Below, one piece after another: positions 1-9,794 of a stretch of DNA of 64,000 bases. Origin of the DNA: Paraescarpia echinospica (taxonomy: Eukaryota; Annelida; Polychaeta; Sabellida; Siboglinidae); NCBI GenBank assembly GCA_020002185.1, contig CM034531.1, positions 82,231,360-82,295,359 on the forward strand, written 5' to 3'. Made by a program: the position numbers and the translations under genes. Position 1 is the first letter of the stretch. Each line of letters starts with the position of its first letter. The notes under the pieces are model-generated. The model was not told the DNA's origin and did not search any database. It saw only the letters and a list, made by a program, of their open reading frames with translations.

Positions 1-404
1 GCACACGACATTTCAACCCCATACGTACAAAAGTGACGGAGATAAGTCACAATTTAAAATTGTGAACCCAAGATGCCCACCCCGAACGAAATTCGAAACA
101 AATCTAAATTTACGAACCACCCCAATTCCCCCGCTAGATCACATAAAAAATGCAGTTAACATAACCCAAATACTAGCGCAATCCGTGAAATGACTAAATT
201 AACTAACTTTGGGTTTTTCAACTGCACCGCCAATTGCTAGAACATAGACCATTTGTCCAATGCATATGGGAACATGTGGATTTACAATGGCCCAAAGTTA
301 ATTGATGTATAGATGGAATACACGTGTTGTTTGCACAGTAAATAATTTAACATGTATTCAACCTGTTCATGCATGCGCGATGGTTTATCTGCTGTGGACA
401 GTAG
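1..404. other. Non-coding sequence upstream of first CUB exon
   Basis: No exon, transposon or repeat is recognisable. It is taken as intron because the exon at 405 enters in phase 1. Confidence 0.4.
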
Positions 405-523
405 GGCCGTGTAGCGGTGGGACGGGTGTGTTGACGGGACCAGAGGGACAGGTCGGCCGGAGGAGAACAAACGTCAACATTGACTTGACGTGTCGATGGA
501 TGATCGAAGTCGACAAAGGCAAG
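405..523 (+). CDS. CUB domain 1, first-half exon (alpha type)
   Basis: This 119-nt exon encodes the N-terminal half of a CUB domain, an extracellular beta-sandwich module used for protein and carbohydrate binding. It follows an AG at 403-404, enters in phase 1 (the first two bases complete a Gly codon) and ends in phase 0 at 523. The peptide begins GPCSGGTGVLTG and carries the first two CUB cysteines (PCS and LTCRW) and the strand motif CRWMIEVDKGK. Length and phases match the exon at 48714, its closest relative here. The donor GTTGGC is weak. A GC donor four bases earlier was considered, but it would give phase 1 and not fit the next exon. The middle of the domain (about residues 14-28) is unusually Arg/Asn-rich, so slight decay is possible. 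The partner exon is at 8220, after a 7.7-kb intron. Confidence 0.72.
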
Positions 524-1104
524 GTTGGCATCTGTCACTTGAACACAAGAACATAAATATGTTTAGTTATCAAACAGTATGTTGTTACTAAAATCGGCCA
601 GTATATACATATATATATATATATATAATGTGTGTGTATGTGTGTGTGCATATTTTGCCTAACAACTAAACCGTGCAATGATACTGCCCTTAAAAAATCC
701 AACTTATGATTCACATAAGAACGTATACTTACGATATAAATATCAACGTTTCTTAAGTGGTCATGCCATACTACTAGAAACCAAAACATGTAATGTCATA
801 TTAAAAGATATCAGAACATATGTCAATTTAAACAAAATGCTTTGTTACATTATACTTACCTGTGACATTTGTGATGTTACATTTGTATTATTATTACCAT
901 GATTGTCTTGATTATTATGGTGATTCTGCACTACAAGTAGTACCTGTTGTCGTTGCAGGTAGTTTGTAAAGGGTTTCTTTGCTAAAGTACAACATTAAAC
1001 CCTGTCTCCAACCATTTAAAAAGGATCACAATGAGCGCTGCAGAATTGGGCAACGTAAGGTGGTAATGCTCCATTAAGTTATGGTCGACCTTGAGGTGAA
1101 GGAA
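524..1104. other. Intron sequence with TA/TG microsatellite
   Basis: This holds a TA/TG microsatellite at about 606-650. Nothing coding is seen before CR1 sequence begins near 1105. Confidence 0.5.
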
Positions 1105-1339
1105 CAAAGTGCCACATCAAAGTTTACTACTTAAACTAAAGGCCCGTGGCATAGGGGATGGTATAATTAACTGGATACAAAATGGCTGATTGACAGAAGA
1201 CAACGGGTAGTGGTTGATTGTGAGGCTTCAAATTGGAAATCGATTTTGAGTGGGATAGCACAGGGATCAGTACTGGGACCTATATTACTCTTAACATATA
1301 TCAACGATTTGGACGATGATATAACAAGTAAGGTGTTAA
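1105..1339 (+). mobile_element. CR1 LINE copy 2, left part (RT fragment)
   Basis: This is a 5'-truncated CR1 reverse-transcriptase fragment, homologous to about 4980-5210 of CR1 copy 1. It covers KAHGIG, SNWKS and LGPILL/YINDLDDD-type sequence with stops. It breaks off inside the copy of TAAGGTGTTAA at 1329-1339, and the same CR1 resumes at 6447 with the same 11 bases. The two pieces are therefore one element split by the Penelope insertion. Confidence 0.85.
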
Positions 1340-1736
1340 TGGAAGTGTGAATATACTGAATCCTGGATTTCCCTCACGGAGCTTTCGGTGTCCTCACGAC
1401 ACCCTCGTTAGCGTCGGACTGCTAACTCTTGATCGTCATGTGACATCGTTGGTGGTCGTCACATGACAGCAGTTCCAAGAGGTTGCGCGGGAATGTCGTA
1501 CCCGGTGTCTCTGTTGATGGCTGACCCCCTCTCTTTTATTTCTATGGCTTCGTTGATTTTCCTTCGTCAGACGTTGTTTTCTTTGGCGAGCACTGTTGCG
1601 TATTTGGCCGTGCTGTTGTGGCCCTCGTTCACTGTATGTTCGCCTGAGTGGTGCCCTGGTGTTACTATGTTCTATAAGTCATCTCGCTAGATATTTTGAT
1701 TAGGTAGCATTGTTGCTAAAACTAAGCAAGGGCGAT
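1340..1736 (-). mobile_element. Penelope-like element 1: end of GIY-YIG endonuclease and 3' UTR
   Basis: Read on the minus strand, 1690-1463 gives HHSGEHTVNEGHN, then AKENNV, INEAIEIKERGSAINRD and GYDIPA. That is the C-terminal part of the GIY-YIG endonuclease that ends Penelope retroelement proteins. The following 1340-1465 is the 3' untranslated part. It recurs in the opposite orientation at about 6265-6405. The endonuclease is cut at 1737-1744, where CR1 copy 1 is inserted. Confidence 0.78.
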
Positions 1737-1928
1737 AGTCGGGCGGCGTAACGTAACGTAATTGATTGTATTTAAATTAGGTCACTACCGGTAATGTTAG
1801 CGTTCGTGACAGGATAAATAGTCGGCTGTTTAACTGAAATTTGTAACCTAAAGTGTGCTGTAGTACACAGGAAACAGTCTTTATAAAGACTAAGTTAGTT
1901 AAGTTATTAAATAAATTCTGATCGGGAT

Positions 1929-3147
1929 ATGGCGCCTTGCAAACGGGAAGTGAAGGCAAAGCGACACTTGGTGTGTGATCACTGCCACAGCTGGGTAGAT
2001 TTTGCATTGTCCGGCTGTGGGAAGTCATGGGCAGAAACCATGGAGGAAGGATTCACCTTTCAGTGCATTGGGTGTTGGAAGGTGGAGTGTCTGCAGAAGG
2101 AGATAGTTAGGTTGACAGATATTGTGCAGGGAATGGAGATGGGAATTAGCAAGGAGGCAGGTCGAATGGAGAGAGACGACAGGGAGAGAGGTGAGAATAC
2201 TGCAAGACTGAAGGAGAATAGCAGAGGCAAGAAAACTGATGAAAGGAGATTGAGAGGAGGGAAGGTGATTGGAGGGGAAGACATTGGAAAATCGACAACA
2301 GAAAACGTGACAAGCGTGAAGGTGACAGGGAAGAAAGTGACCGTAGAGAAGGAGAGAGGGAAGATGGGACGGGAGAGGAAAGAAGAAAATGAGATGGGAC
2401 GAAAGATGAAGGGATGAAAGGAAGTGAGAGCAAATGTGATAAAAGAGAAGTCGATAAAAGGGACGCTGACAGGAGGAAAGGTGACAAGAGAAAAAGCGAC
2501 AGGAAAGAATGGATCGGAAGAGAATGGGACAGGAGAGAAGACGACAGGGGGGGAAGACAACAACCAGACAGATGCAAACCGAAGAAGGAGGTATTCTAAG
2601 GCAGTGATTGAGGGGGCAGTGAGGAAAGAGAGGGTGTTTATGGGCGACTCCATTATGAGAAAGACGGACAAGGCACTGAGCGAGGGGAAAGACGTCGTTG
2701 TTTGTCTACCGGGGGCTAGAATTGAACATGTCACTGACAGGGTAGAGAAGGTATTGGGACATGGCAAGGGGGGTCTATACTGGTACATGTAGGAACAAAT
2801 AATGCAGACAGGGAGGGAACAACTGGATAGTACAGAAGTATAGACAGTTAGTGAGGAAGCTAAAGAAGACAAGTGTTGAACAGGTTATTCTGTCAGGAAT
2901 TTTGCCAGTAATGGGAGGAAGGGGGGCAACGTATAGAAACTGCAAGAGGATGGCGTTCAACACATTAGTTGAGCAGATGTGTGAAGAAGAGGGGGTGGGA
3001 TTCACAGATTTATGGGGATACTTTGTTGGGAGGGAAGATATGTACATGAGAGATGGCCTCCATCTTAGTGGAAAGGGGGCAGCAGTTTTCTCAGAGAACC
3101 TGCTGCGATCTGCTGACAGTGGGACAGGTTGCATCTATTTAAACTAG
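1929..3147 (+). pseudogene. CR1 copy 1 ORF1: zinc-finger and SGNH esterase protein (broken)
   Basis: The frame opens with ATG at 1929. Residues 1-60 hold paired cysteines and His (VCDHCHSW, CIGC) like a PHD or zinc-ribbon finger. Then comes a long Lys/Arg/Glu-rich low-complexity stretch to about 2580. The C-terminal domain is an SGNH-type esterase as in other CR1 ORF1 proteins: block I FMGDSI at 2639, the VGTNNA block at about 2790 in another frame, and the catalytic pair DGLHLSGKG at about 3050. There is an in-frame stop at 2415-2417 and a frameshift near 2780. ORF1 proteins of this class bind RNA; the role of the esterase is not settled. Confidence 0.85.
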
Positions 3148-6021
3148 ATTCGCAGGGGGGACTCACAGAAAAGCCTGAAAATGAAGGCATAGATAAAGAC
3201 AGCACAAATAAATCAGCAAATAATAGTCTGGAAAACTCTTCTGAAGCTGGATATAAATGTGTGTGTTTAAATGCAAGGAGTATAGTAAACAAAAGAAATG
3301 AACTAAACATTATGGTAGAAGATATTGACCCTCATATAATAGGTATAACCGAATCCTGGACCACCACCGATATATCAGATGCCGAATTGGGATTGACAGG
3401 ATATGTAATGTTTAGAAAAGATAGAATAGGAAGAAAGGGAGGTGGAGTTATTTTATATATTAAAGAATCTATCCAGACTTATGAAATAAAATTAGAAAGA
3501 GAAGCAGATTGCGAAGAAGCTGTTTGGTGTAACATAGTTACAGGTAACTCAACGTTAACAGTTGGGTTAGTTTATCGAAGTCCAAACATAATCATAGAAG
3601 AGAATGAAAAAATACAAAACGCTATGAGGGAAGTAAGCAAACGGGACTGTATTATTATGGGGGATTTTAACCACGGGCATATACAATGGAAATCTCTTCA
3701 GAGTATGGGGAGTGAGGACCACAAGTTTTTAGTGTTAGTTCAAGATACTTTCCTTTCTCAACATGTGCTAGAACCAACCAGGGGTGAGAATGTGTTAGAC
3801 ATAGTTTTGTCCTCACAGAATGAATTAGTTGACAATGTCAAGATACGTTAGCCACTAGGGAGTAGCGATCACAACCAGATACATTTTACCATCAAAGTAA
3901 AATCAGAAAGGAATAGTAAAAAGCAGTATAGGATAAATTTCCACAAAGGAAGGTATAAGGACATGAGGAAATATTTAGCAAAGATAGACTGGAATAACAC
4001 ACTGCAAAATAAGACAGCAACAGAATGCTGGAATATATTAAACAGTGAAATTAAGTGCATAGTCGACAAATTTGTACCATTCAAAAAACAAGGGAAACGG
4101 TCCAAAAAGAAACACTTATCGAAAGAAGCCATTAGAAAAATTAAGTATAAACAAATGATGTGGAAGTCATATAGATGTACTGGAAATGATGAAGACTACA
4201 ACAGGTATAAAGAAGCACTTAACCAAGCTACAGCTGAAATTAGAAATTCAAAGAGAAGCTATGAACAACAATTAGCTATTAATATAAAACATGACAGCAA
4301 GAGTTTTTATGCATATGTTCGAAGCAAACAGAAAGTTCAAGATAAGGTCGGTCCTCTAGAAGATAGTGCTGGAAATATAATATCAGAGGGATTCTTAATG
4401 GCAGAAGACCTGAATGAGTACTTTCGTTCAGTGTTTACCAGAGACGATATTAGTTCACTGCCAGTACCAGAGGCTACGTTTAAGGGGGCAGATTCAGACT
4501 ATTTAGGAGAGTTAATTGTAACCCCAGAAATGGTAGCTAAGAAAATAAGGGCTAAGAAGGATAATAAATCACCTGGAGTGGATGGGATTCCGCCCAAACT
4601 ACTATTGGAAATTGTAGAACAAATTAGCGTACCGCTTGCAACAGTTTTCAATTTGTCATTAGAAGAGGGAGTGGATCCTTTAGAATGGAAAGAGGCAAAC
4701 ATTATACCGTTACTTAAAAAAGGTTCGAGAAACAAGTCAGAGAACTATAGACCAGTGAGTTTAACATCAGTGATTTGCAAATTATTAGAAAGATTAATTA
4801 AAGATCACATGGTGGATTTTCTTGTTAAACAAAACTTGATCAACCCATCTCAACATGGTTTTTTTAAAGCGAGGTCATGCTTAACAAATATGTTATGTTT
4901 TTTGGAAGACATCACTAAGTGGGTAGGTGAGGGATCACCAGTAGATATCGTCTACTTAGATTTTCAAAAAGCTTTCGACAAAGTACCACATCAAAGATTA
5001 CTGCTGAAACTAAAGGCCCATGGCATAGGAAATGGTATAATAAACTGGATAGAACAATGGCTGATTGAGAAGACAACGTGTAGTAGTTGATGGGAGGCTT
5101 CAAACTGGAAATCGGTATTGAGTGGGGTACCACAGGGATCAGTATTAGGACCTATATTATTCTTAATATATATCAACGATTTGGATGATGAAATACCAAG
5201 CAAGGTGTTTAAATTTGCGGATGATACAAAAGTGTTTAGAAGGATTAAAAGTGATGGAGATAGACAGCATTTACAAGATGATCTTGACAGGTTGATCAAT
5301 TGGTCTGAAAAATGGCAAATGCTGTTCAATTTTGGGAAATGTAAATGCCTCCACACAGGACATGGGAACGAAGAGGTAGAATATACAATGGGGGGTACTG
5401 TACTAAGTACAACTGTAAAAGAAAAGGACTTAGGGTTAACCATTAGTCCTGATATGAAGGTTTCAGAGCAGTGCGGAATTGCAGCTTCAAAGGGAAATCA
5501 AATCCTTGGATTAATTAGGCGAAACAACGTATAAGGAAAAAGAGCTAATAATACCGCTGTACAAAACAATAGTTAGGCCTCATTTAGAATATTGTATTCA
5601 AGGGTGGAGGCCATATCGCAGGAAGGACATAGATATGCTAGAAAGAGTGCAGAGGAGAGCAACTAAAATGATACAAAAACTGAGGGATCTTAGTTACGAA
5701 ATACGCCTAAAAAAATGCGGTTTAACAACACTAGAGACCAGGAGATTGACAGGAGATCAGATAGAAGTGTTTAAAATATTGAATGGTTATGAAAATATTG
5801 ATAGAAATATATTTTTTTCAATTAAGAAAGATAGAAGGACTAGAGGACATGAAGTTACATTAGCAAAGGAGCAGAGTAGATTAGATATAAGAAAGTTTTC
5901 ATTTTCACAAAGGACTGTAAATGAATGGAACATATTATCTGCTGATTGTGTGGGTGCTAGTAGCGTGAATATGTTTAAAAATAAAATCGACACATACCTC
6001 AGACGGGCAGGATACACATAG
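3129..6021 (+). pseudogene. CR1 copy 1 ORF2: endonuclease-reverse transcriptase (broken)
   Basis: The protein nicks target DNA and copies the element RNA. The AP endonuclease lies at 3250-3900 (LNARSIVNKRNEL, ITESW, GGGVILYI, YRSPN, IIMGDFN, SSDHNQ). The RT runs from 4490 to about 5560 (NKSPGVDGIP, ENYRPVSLTS, QHGF, LDFQKAFDKVPH, GVPQGSVLGP, FADDTKVF), with its FADD catalytic motif intact. The C-terminal thumb follows to the stop at 6021. Damage includes a stop at 3849-3851 (copy 4 has GAG there), small deletions around 5070-5095, and a frameshift near 5525. The frame overlaps ORF1 by 19 nt in another register and has no ATG before the endonuclease. Confidence 0.9.
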
Positions 6022-6135
6022 ATAAAAGGGTCGGACTCTCGATAAGCCAAAGGGCTTCCTTGTCCACCTGCCACCTAGAGTTAATTCTCTGGGTGGCAAT
6101 CTTGTTAAATCTTGTTAAATCTTGTTAAGTCGGGC

Positions 6136-6446
6136 TCCAAGAGCTCTGCTGGTTTCACCTACGCAGGTCTGCTGACAGTCCGGGCATGCTGTTTCATATA
6201 TCACTCCACATGTGTTGTTCTTGAGGGAATTGTCCTTGGGATTCACCACTATAGATCTTATAGTATTGGATCATGTGTCGACCACTAACGAAGTCACATG
6301 AAGAACGAGAGTTAGCAGTCCAATGTTGACGAGGGTGTCGTGAGGACACCGAAAGCTCCATGAGAAAAATACAGGATTCGGAAAGGTATCTTCACACTTC
6401 CATTATGAACATAACCGAAGCCGGCAACAACATACATGCTGGTAAC
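6136..6446 (-). mobile_element. Penelope-like element 1: start of GIY-YIG domain and inverted terminal segment
   Basis: Minus-strand 6245-6131 reads NTCGVIYETACPDC, then VGETSRALGAR, the start of the GIY-YIG domain (VIYE and VGETxR). Removing CR1 copy 1 joins this in register with the C-terminal half at 1736. From about 6265 to 6405 the element carries its own 3' UTR in the opposite (plus) orientation, matching 1340-1465, so the terminal copies form an inverted repeat. Inverted terminal segments are common in Penelope insertions. The host CR1 resumes at 6447. The RT domain is absent, so the copy is strongly truncated. Confidence 0.75.
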
Positions 6447-7375
6447 TAAGGTGTTAAAATTGGCGGATGATACAAAAGATACAAAGGTGTTTCAAAGGAT
6501 TAAACATGATGGAGATCGACAGCATTTACTAGATTATCTTGACAGGTTGATCAAATGGTCTGAAAAATGGCAGATGTTCAAATTTTGGAAATGTAAATGT
6601 CTCCACACAGGATATGGGAAGGAAGATGTACAATATACAATGGGGGTTACTGTACTAAGTCCTACTGTAAAAGAAAAGGACTTAGGGTTAACAATTAGTG
6701 CTATATGAATGTTTCAGAGTAGTGCGGAATTGCAGCTTCAAAGGGAAATCAAATCATTGGATTAATTAGGCGAAATACAACATATAAGGAAAAACAACCG
6801 ATACCGGTGTACAAAACAATAGCTAGGCTTCATTTAGAATATTGTATACAAGCGTGGAGGTCATATCGCAAGAAAGACAGATATGCTAGAAAGAGTACAG
6901 AAGAGAGCAACTAAACTGATGCCAACACTGAGAGATCTTAGTTACAAAATACGCCTAAAAGAATGTGGTTTGATAACACTAGAGACCAGGAGATTGAGAG
7001 GAGAGCAGATAGACGTTTTAAAACATATTGAATTGTTATGAAACTATTGATAGAAACATTTTTTCTCAGTTAAGAAAGATAGAAGGACTAGGGGACATGA
7101 TGTTACACTAATAAAGGAGCAGTGTAGATTAGGTATAAGAAAGTTTTTGTTTTGACAAATGACTGTAAATGATTGGATCAGATTATCTGCTGATTGTGTG
7201 AGTGCTAGTAGCGTGAATATGTTTAAGAATAAAATTGACACATACCTTGAAAGGGCGGGATACTCGTAAATAAAAAGGGTTTAACTCTCAATAAACCAAA
7301 CGGCTTCCTTGTCCACCTGTCATCTAGAGTTAATTCTCTGGGTGGCAATCTTGTTAAATATTGTTAAACTTGCTG
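6447..7375 (+). mobile_element. CR1 LINE copy 2, right part (RT C-terminus and 3' end)
   Basis: This resumes exactly at the TAAGGTGTTAA duplicate and encodes KLADDTKDTKVFQRI (the RT catalytic region), the thumb, and the CR1 C-terminus, with frameshifts and stops. It ends with the family's 3' signature: a short hairpin around CTAGAGTTAATTCTCTGG, then a tail of about 10-bp TTGTTAAAT units near 7355-7375. The stretch 7032-7279 is repeated, apparently without change, in CR1 copy 3. Confidence 0.85.
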
Positions 7376-8150
7376 GATTACTGCGCTTTGATAAACTCTT
7401 CCAGTGACTTGAAGAGGAAATACTGCCGTTGTTCTTCTAGTCACTTCGTGGATGGTGGTTGGTCTGTTGGATAGTGGGCACGGTGGCAAAGTAGTTAGAG
7501 CACAAAACAACCTATGTACAACCTCCTAGAGGACTGGGGTTCGAATTCACATATAATAATTGACTGTGAGTGCAACCGCCACACAAGACGTAATAGGAAG
7601 AACAACTGCAAAATATTCACTCCAGTGCTTTACCAATTACATATATCACATTTGATATTCACATTCTGAATCATTAAAAATGTTTAAGGGTAACTGATAA
7701 TAATAATAATAATAATAAAAAAAACTGATGTAAATCTTCAGAAACCCGAACTCAAATGCTTAACAAAACATAAGTGTTACACAAATTATACAAAATACAC
7801 TGAGATTGTAATGTAAGTTTGTATTTTTCTGTGTAACATTTCGTTTGTTTTCATTTTGATTGAGACAATCGTCTAATGGTAGCTAGTCTGTCTCCAACGA
7901 AAGGAAATCATCACACAAAATTAGCACTCCACAAACCAGTAATAATTGTTATGACGGGGTGTCCACGGGCAGGAATATAGGCAAGATAGGCGGGTGAGAG
8001 CTGTATTGTTTCAACCTCGAATTGTGACTCGCTAAGTTTACAAGGTTCAGAAAACAAATCTGAAACCTAAAATCTAAATATTATACTATATTATATATAT
8101 ATATACATATATAATTATATATATATATGTATATATGTATATATATATAC

Positions 8151-8207
<57 letters not shown>

Positions 8208-8219
8208 CTTACATTTCAG
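7376..8219. other. Intron sequence with SINE and TA/TG microsatellite
   Basis: Besides the SINE at 7478-7730, this holds AT-rich sequence and, from about 8090 to 8208, long TA runs ending in (TG)n that abut the acceptor of the exon at 8220. Nothing else is recognised. Confidence 0.5.
7478..7730 (+). mobile_element. tRNA-headed SINE (probable)
   Basis: The first about 80 bases look like a tRNA: a GTGGCAAAGTAGTTAGAGC stretch fits the RNA polymerase III A box, and GGGTTCGAATTC about 50 bases later fits the B box. The tail has an (ATA)n stretch and an A run at 7700-7726. The body is unidentified, and target-site duplications were not established. Confidence 0.5.
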
Positions 8220-8448
8220 CGTGTGCAACTGCACTTCTCCAATTTTGACTTGAGTGAATGCAGTCAGTGCAGCTGCGGAAAAGTCAACATTTACGACGGA
8301 ATTAACGCCTCCGCAGTACTGATTCACTCTTTGTGTGGCTACCATCAACCTGACGATATCACATCAAGCGGGAATACGGTGTTCGTTTATTATGAGGCGT
8401 ACACCAACTGGAATTCCGGGTTTATGATGCAATACTCAACTACTGATG
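8220..8448 (+). CDS. CUB domain 1, second-half exon (alpha type)
   Basis: This 229-nt exon encodes the C-terminal half of the first CUB domain. It starts in phase 0 after acceptor TTACATTTCAG and ends in phase 1 (GAT G) before donor GTGAGA. Visible motifs are RVQLHFSNFDL, the cysteine cluster ECSQCSCGK, the CUB signature NIYDG, the fourth-cysteine region HSLCG, and DITSSGNTVFVYYE. The Asp usual just before the KVxIYDG strand in calcium-binding CUBs is Gly here (SCGKVNIYDG), so calcium binding may be lost. It pairs with the exon at 405: the phases fit and the joined domain is 116 aa. A TA/TG microsatellite runs to within about 12 bases of the acceptor. Confidence 0.88.
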
Positions 8449-8934
8449 GTGAGACATTCACTTAATAATCATACACGCTGTGTATGAAACAATGAAGACA
8501 CGCAAATTATATCACATCGAATCTTATATGTATTGATATCGTGCAGAGATGGCGTCAGGTATTCCAAACACAGTGTATTTTTTATATCCTTTCATATAGT
8601 AAAATCGCCACTCTGTTTTTTGAGATCCGGCCCATGCAGTCCGTAGCGCGTAACTTCAACCTTGTGAAACAGTTCGTTCGTTCATTCATATACATCAATG
8701 TCAATGTTGTATATACCGGCTTATAACGCTCTCCGAAACAGGCGTCATGTTCCGTCAAATTGCAATCAACTATTGTTATGATATGACGTGGTATCTACGA
8801 ATAGAATAGCGTAATGTCTTATACACTAGCAACATGTTGCTGATCAACACACCGTAAAGTGGAGCACAGTGGTTTGCATAGGGCTCCCCGCGCCCCAGCC
8901 TAGCTACGGGCATGTATTCTACACTGACAGCAAC
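8449..8934. other. Intron sequence, nothing recognised
   Basis: Unique-looking AT-rich sequence without exon or transposon signatures. Confidence 0.4.
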
Positions 8935-8937
8935 ATA

Positions 8938-9260
8938 TGCTCTTGCATGATGCCATTCTATCCTTGCATGATGCTATTCTATCCTTGCATGATGCCATTA
9001 TATCCTTGCATGTTGCCATTCTATCCTTGCATGATGCATTTCTATCCTTGCATGATGCCATTCTATCCTTGCATGATGCCTTTCTGTCCTTGCATGATGC
9101 CATTCTATCATTGCATGATGCCTTTCTATCCTTGCATGATGCCATTGTATCCTTGCATGATGCCTTTCTGTCCTTGCATGTTGCCATTCTATCCTTGCAT
9201 GATGCCTTTCTATCCTTGCATGATGCCTTTCTATCCTTGCATGATGCCATTCTATCCTTC
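8938..9260 (+). repeat. 21-bp minisatellite, about 15 units
   Basis: The unit is close to TTGCATGATGCCATTCTATCC, with variants in the GCCATT/GCCTTT and TATCC/TGTCC positions. Because 21 is a multiple of three, the array stays open in several frames on both strands; these frames are not taken as genes. Confidence 0.93.
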
Positions 9261-9264
9261 AACA

Positions 9265-9790
9265 TTTTCCCACATGATTCATTTGTGGGATTATATTTAC
9301 CCTTGTCATACCGGGCAAGTACAGTGTAGTTCATGTATGGAGGACACTCTATCCAGTTTCATTCTACTTGTGACTGAATGGCATAGTATTTACATATCGT
9401 TTCGTTGTTGTAACAGCATTAACCGGATAACAACATATGTAAGTAGTATGGGGTCACATAACACTAAACGCCTACTTGCAGATGTATACAGTTGTATGCG
9501 CCGTTTTTCTTTCCTCATTGTTCCCCTGTAAATGTGTAAGATCTTGCTTCTGTACAGTTCCCCATCAACATCCGTCTCTCTCTCTAACACAACTCTCTTT
9601 GTTTAGTCCTCCCTTCTCTGGTCTGGTCTGTGGTCGTCCCCATTTCCCGCAGCCTTGCTACATTTCTGCGTCAAATCACTTCAGTGGCCTGTCCTGCTCC
9701 ATTCCCATCAACTGACATGCCCACATCATCGTACTTATTTTTAACACATTTCCCGAAACGTTGCTTGCATCCCGATCACACCTATCTAGT
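9265..9790. other. Intron sequence between two minisatellites
   Basis: No exon or mobile element is recognised. Confidence 0.4.
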
Positions 9791-9794
9791 TACT

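Larger units (their letters stand above)
1745..6127 (+). mobile_element. CR1 LINE copy 1, nearly full length
   Basis: This is a 4.4-kb CR1 retrotransposon flanked by an 8-bp repeat, AGTCGGGC (1737-1744 and 6128-6135), taken as its target-site duplication inside Penelope element 1. It has a 5' leader (1745-1928), ORF1 with a zinc-finger-like start and an esterase domain, ORF2 with AP endonuclease and reverse transcriptase, and a 3' end with the hairpin CTAGAGTTAATTCTCTGG and CTTGTTAAAT repeats. Several nonsense and frameshift mutations break both ORFs, so it is dead, but it is the best reference here for copies 2-4. Confidence 0.92.

Noticed and set aside
517..523. GC-AG donor (AAAG|GCAAGG) for the first CUB exon
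   Set aside because: It would end the exon in phase 1, while the next exon starts in phase 0 and the paralogous exon at 48832 ends at the position used here.
2060..2872. 270-codon minus-strand frame
   Set aside because: Antisense shadow of the Lys/Arg/Glu-rich part of CR1 ORF1.
7860..7960. tRNA gene
   Set aside because: TCCAACGAAAGG and related words do not fold into a cloverleaf; the only tRNA-like boxes belong to the SINE heads.
8869..9531. Open frames of 220, 144 and 130 codons on both strands
   Set aside because: Produced by the 21-bp minisatellite; no codon bias, start context or known domain.
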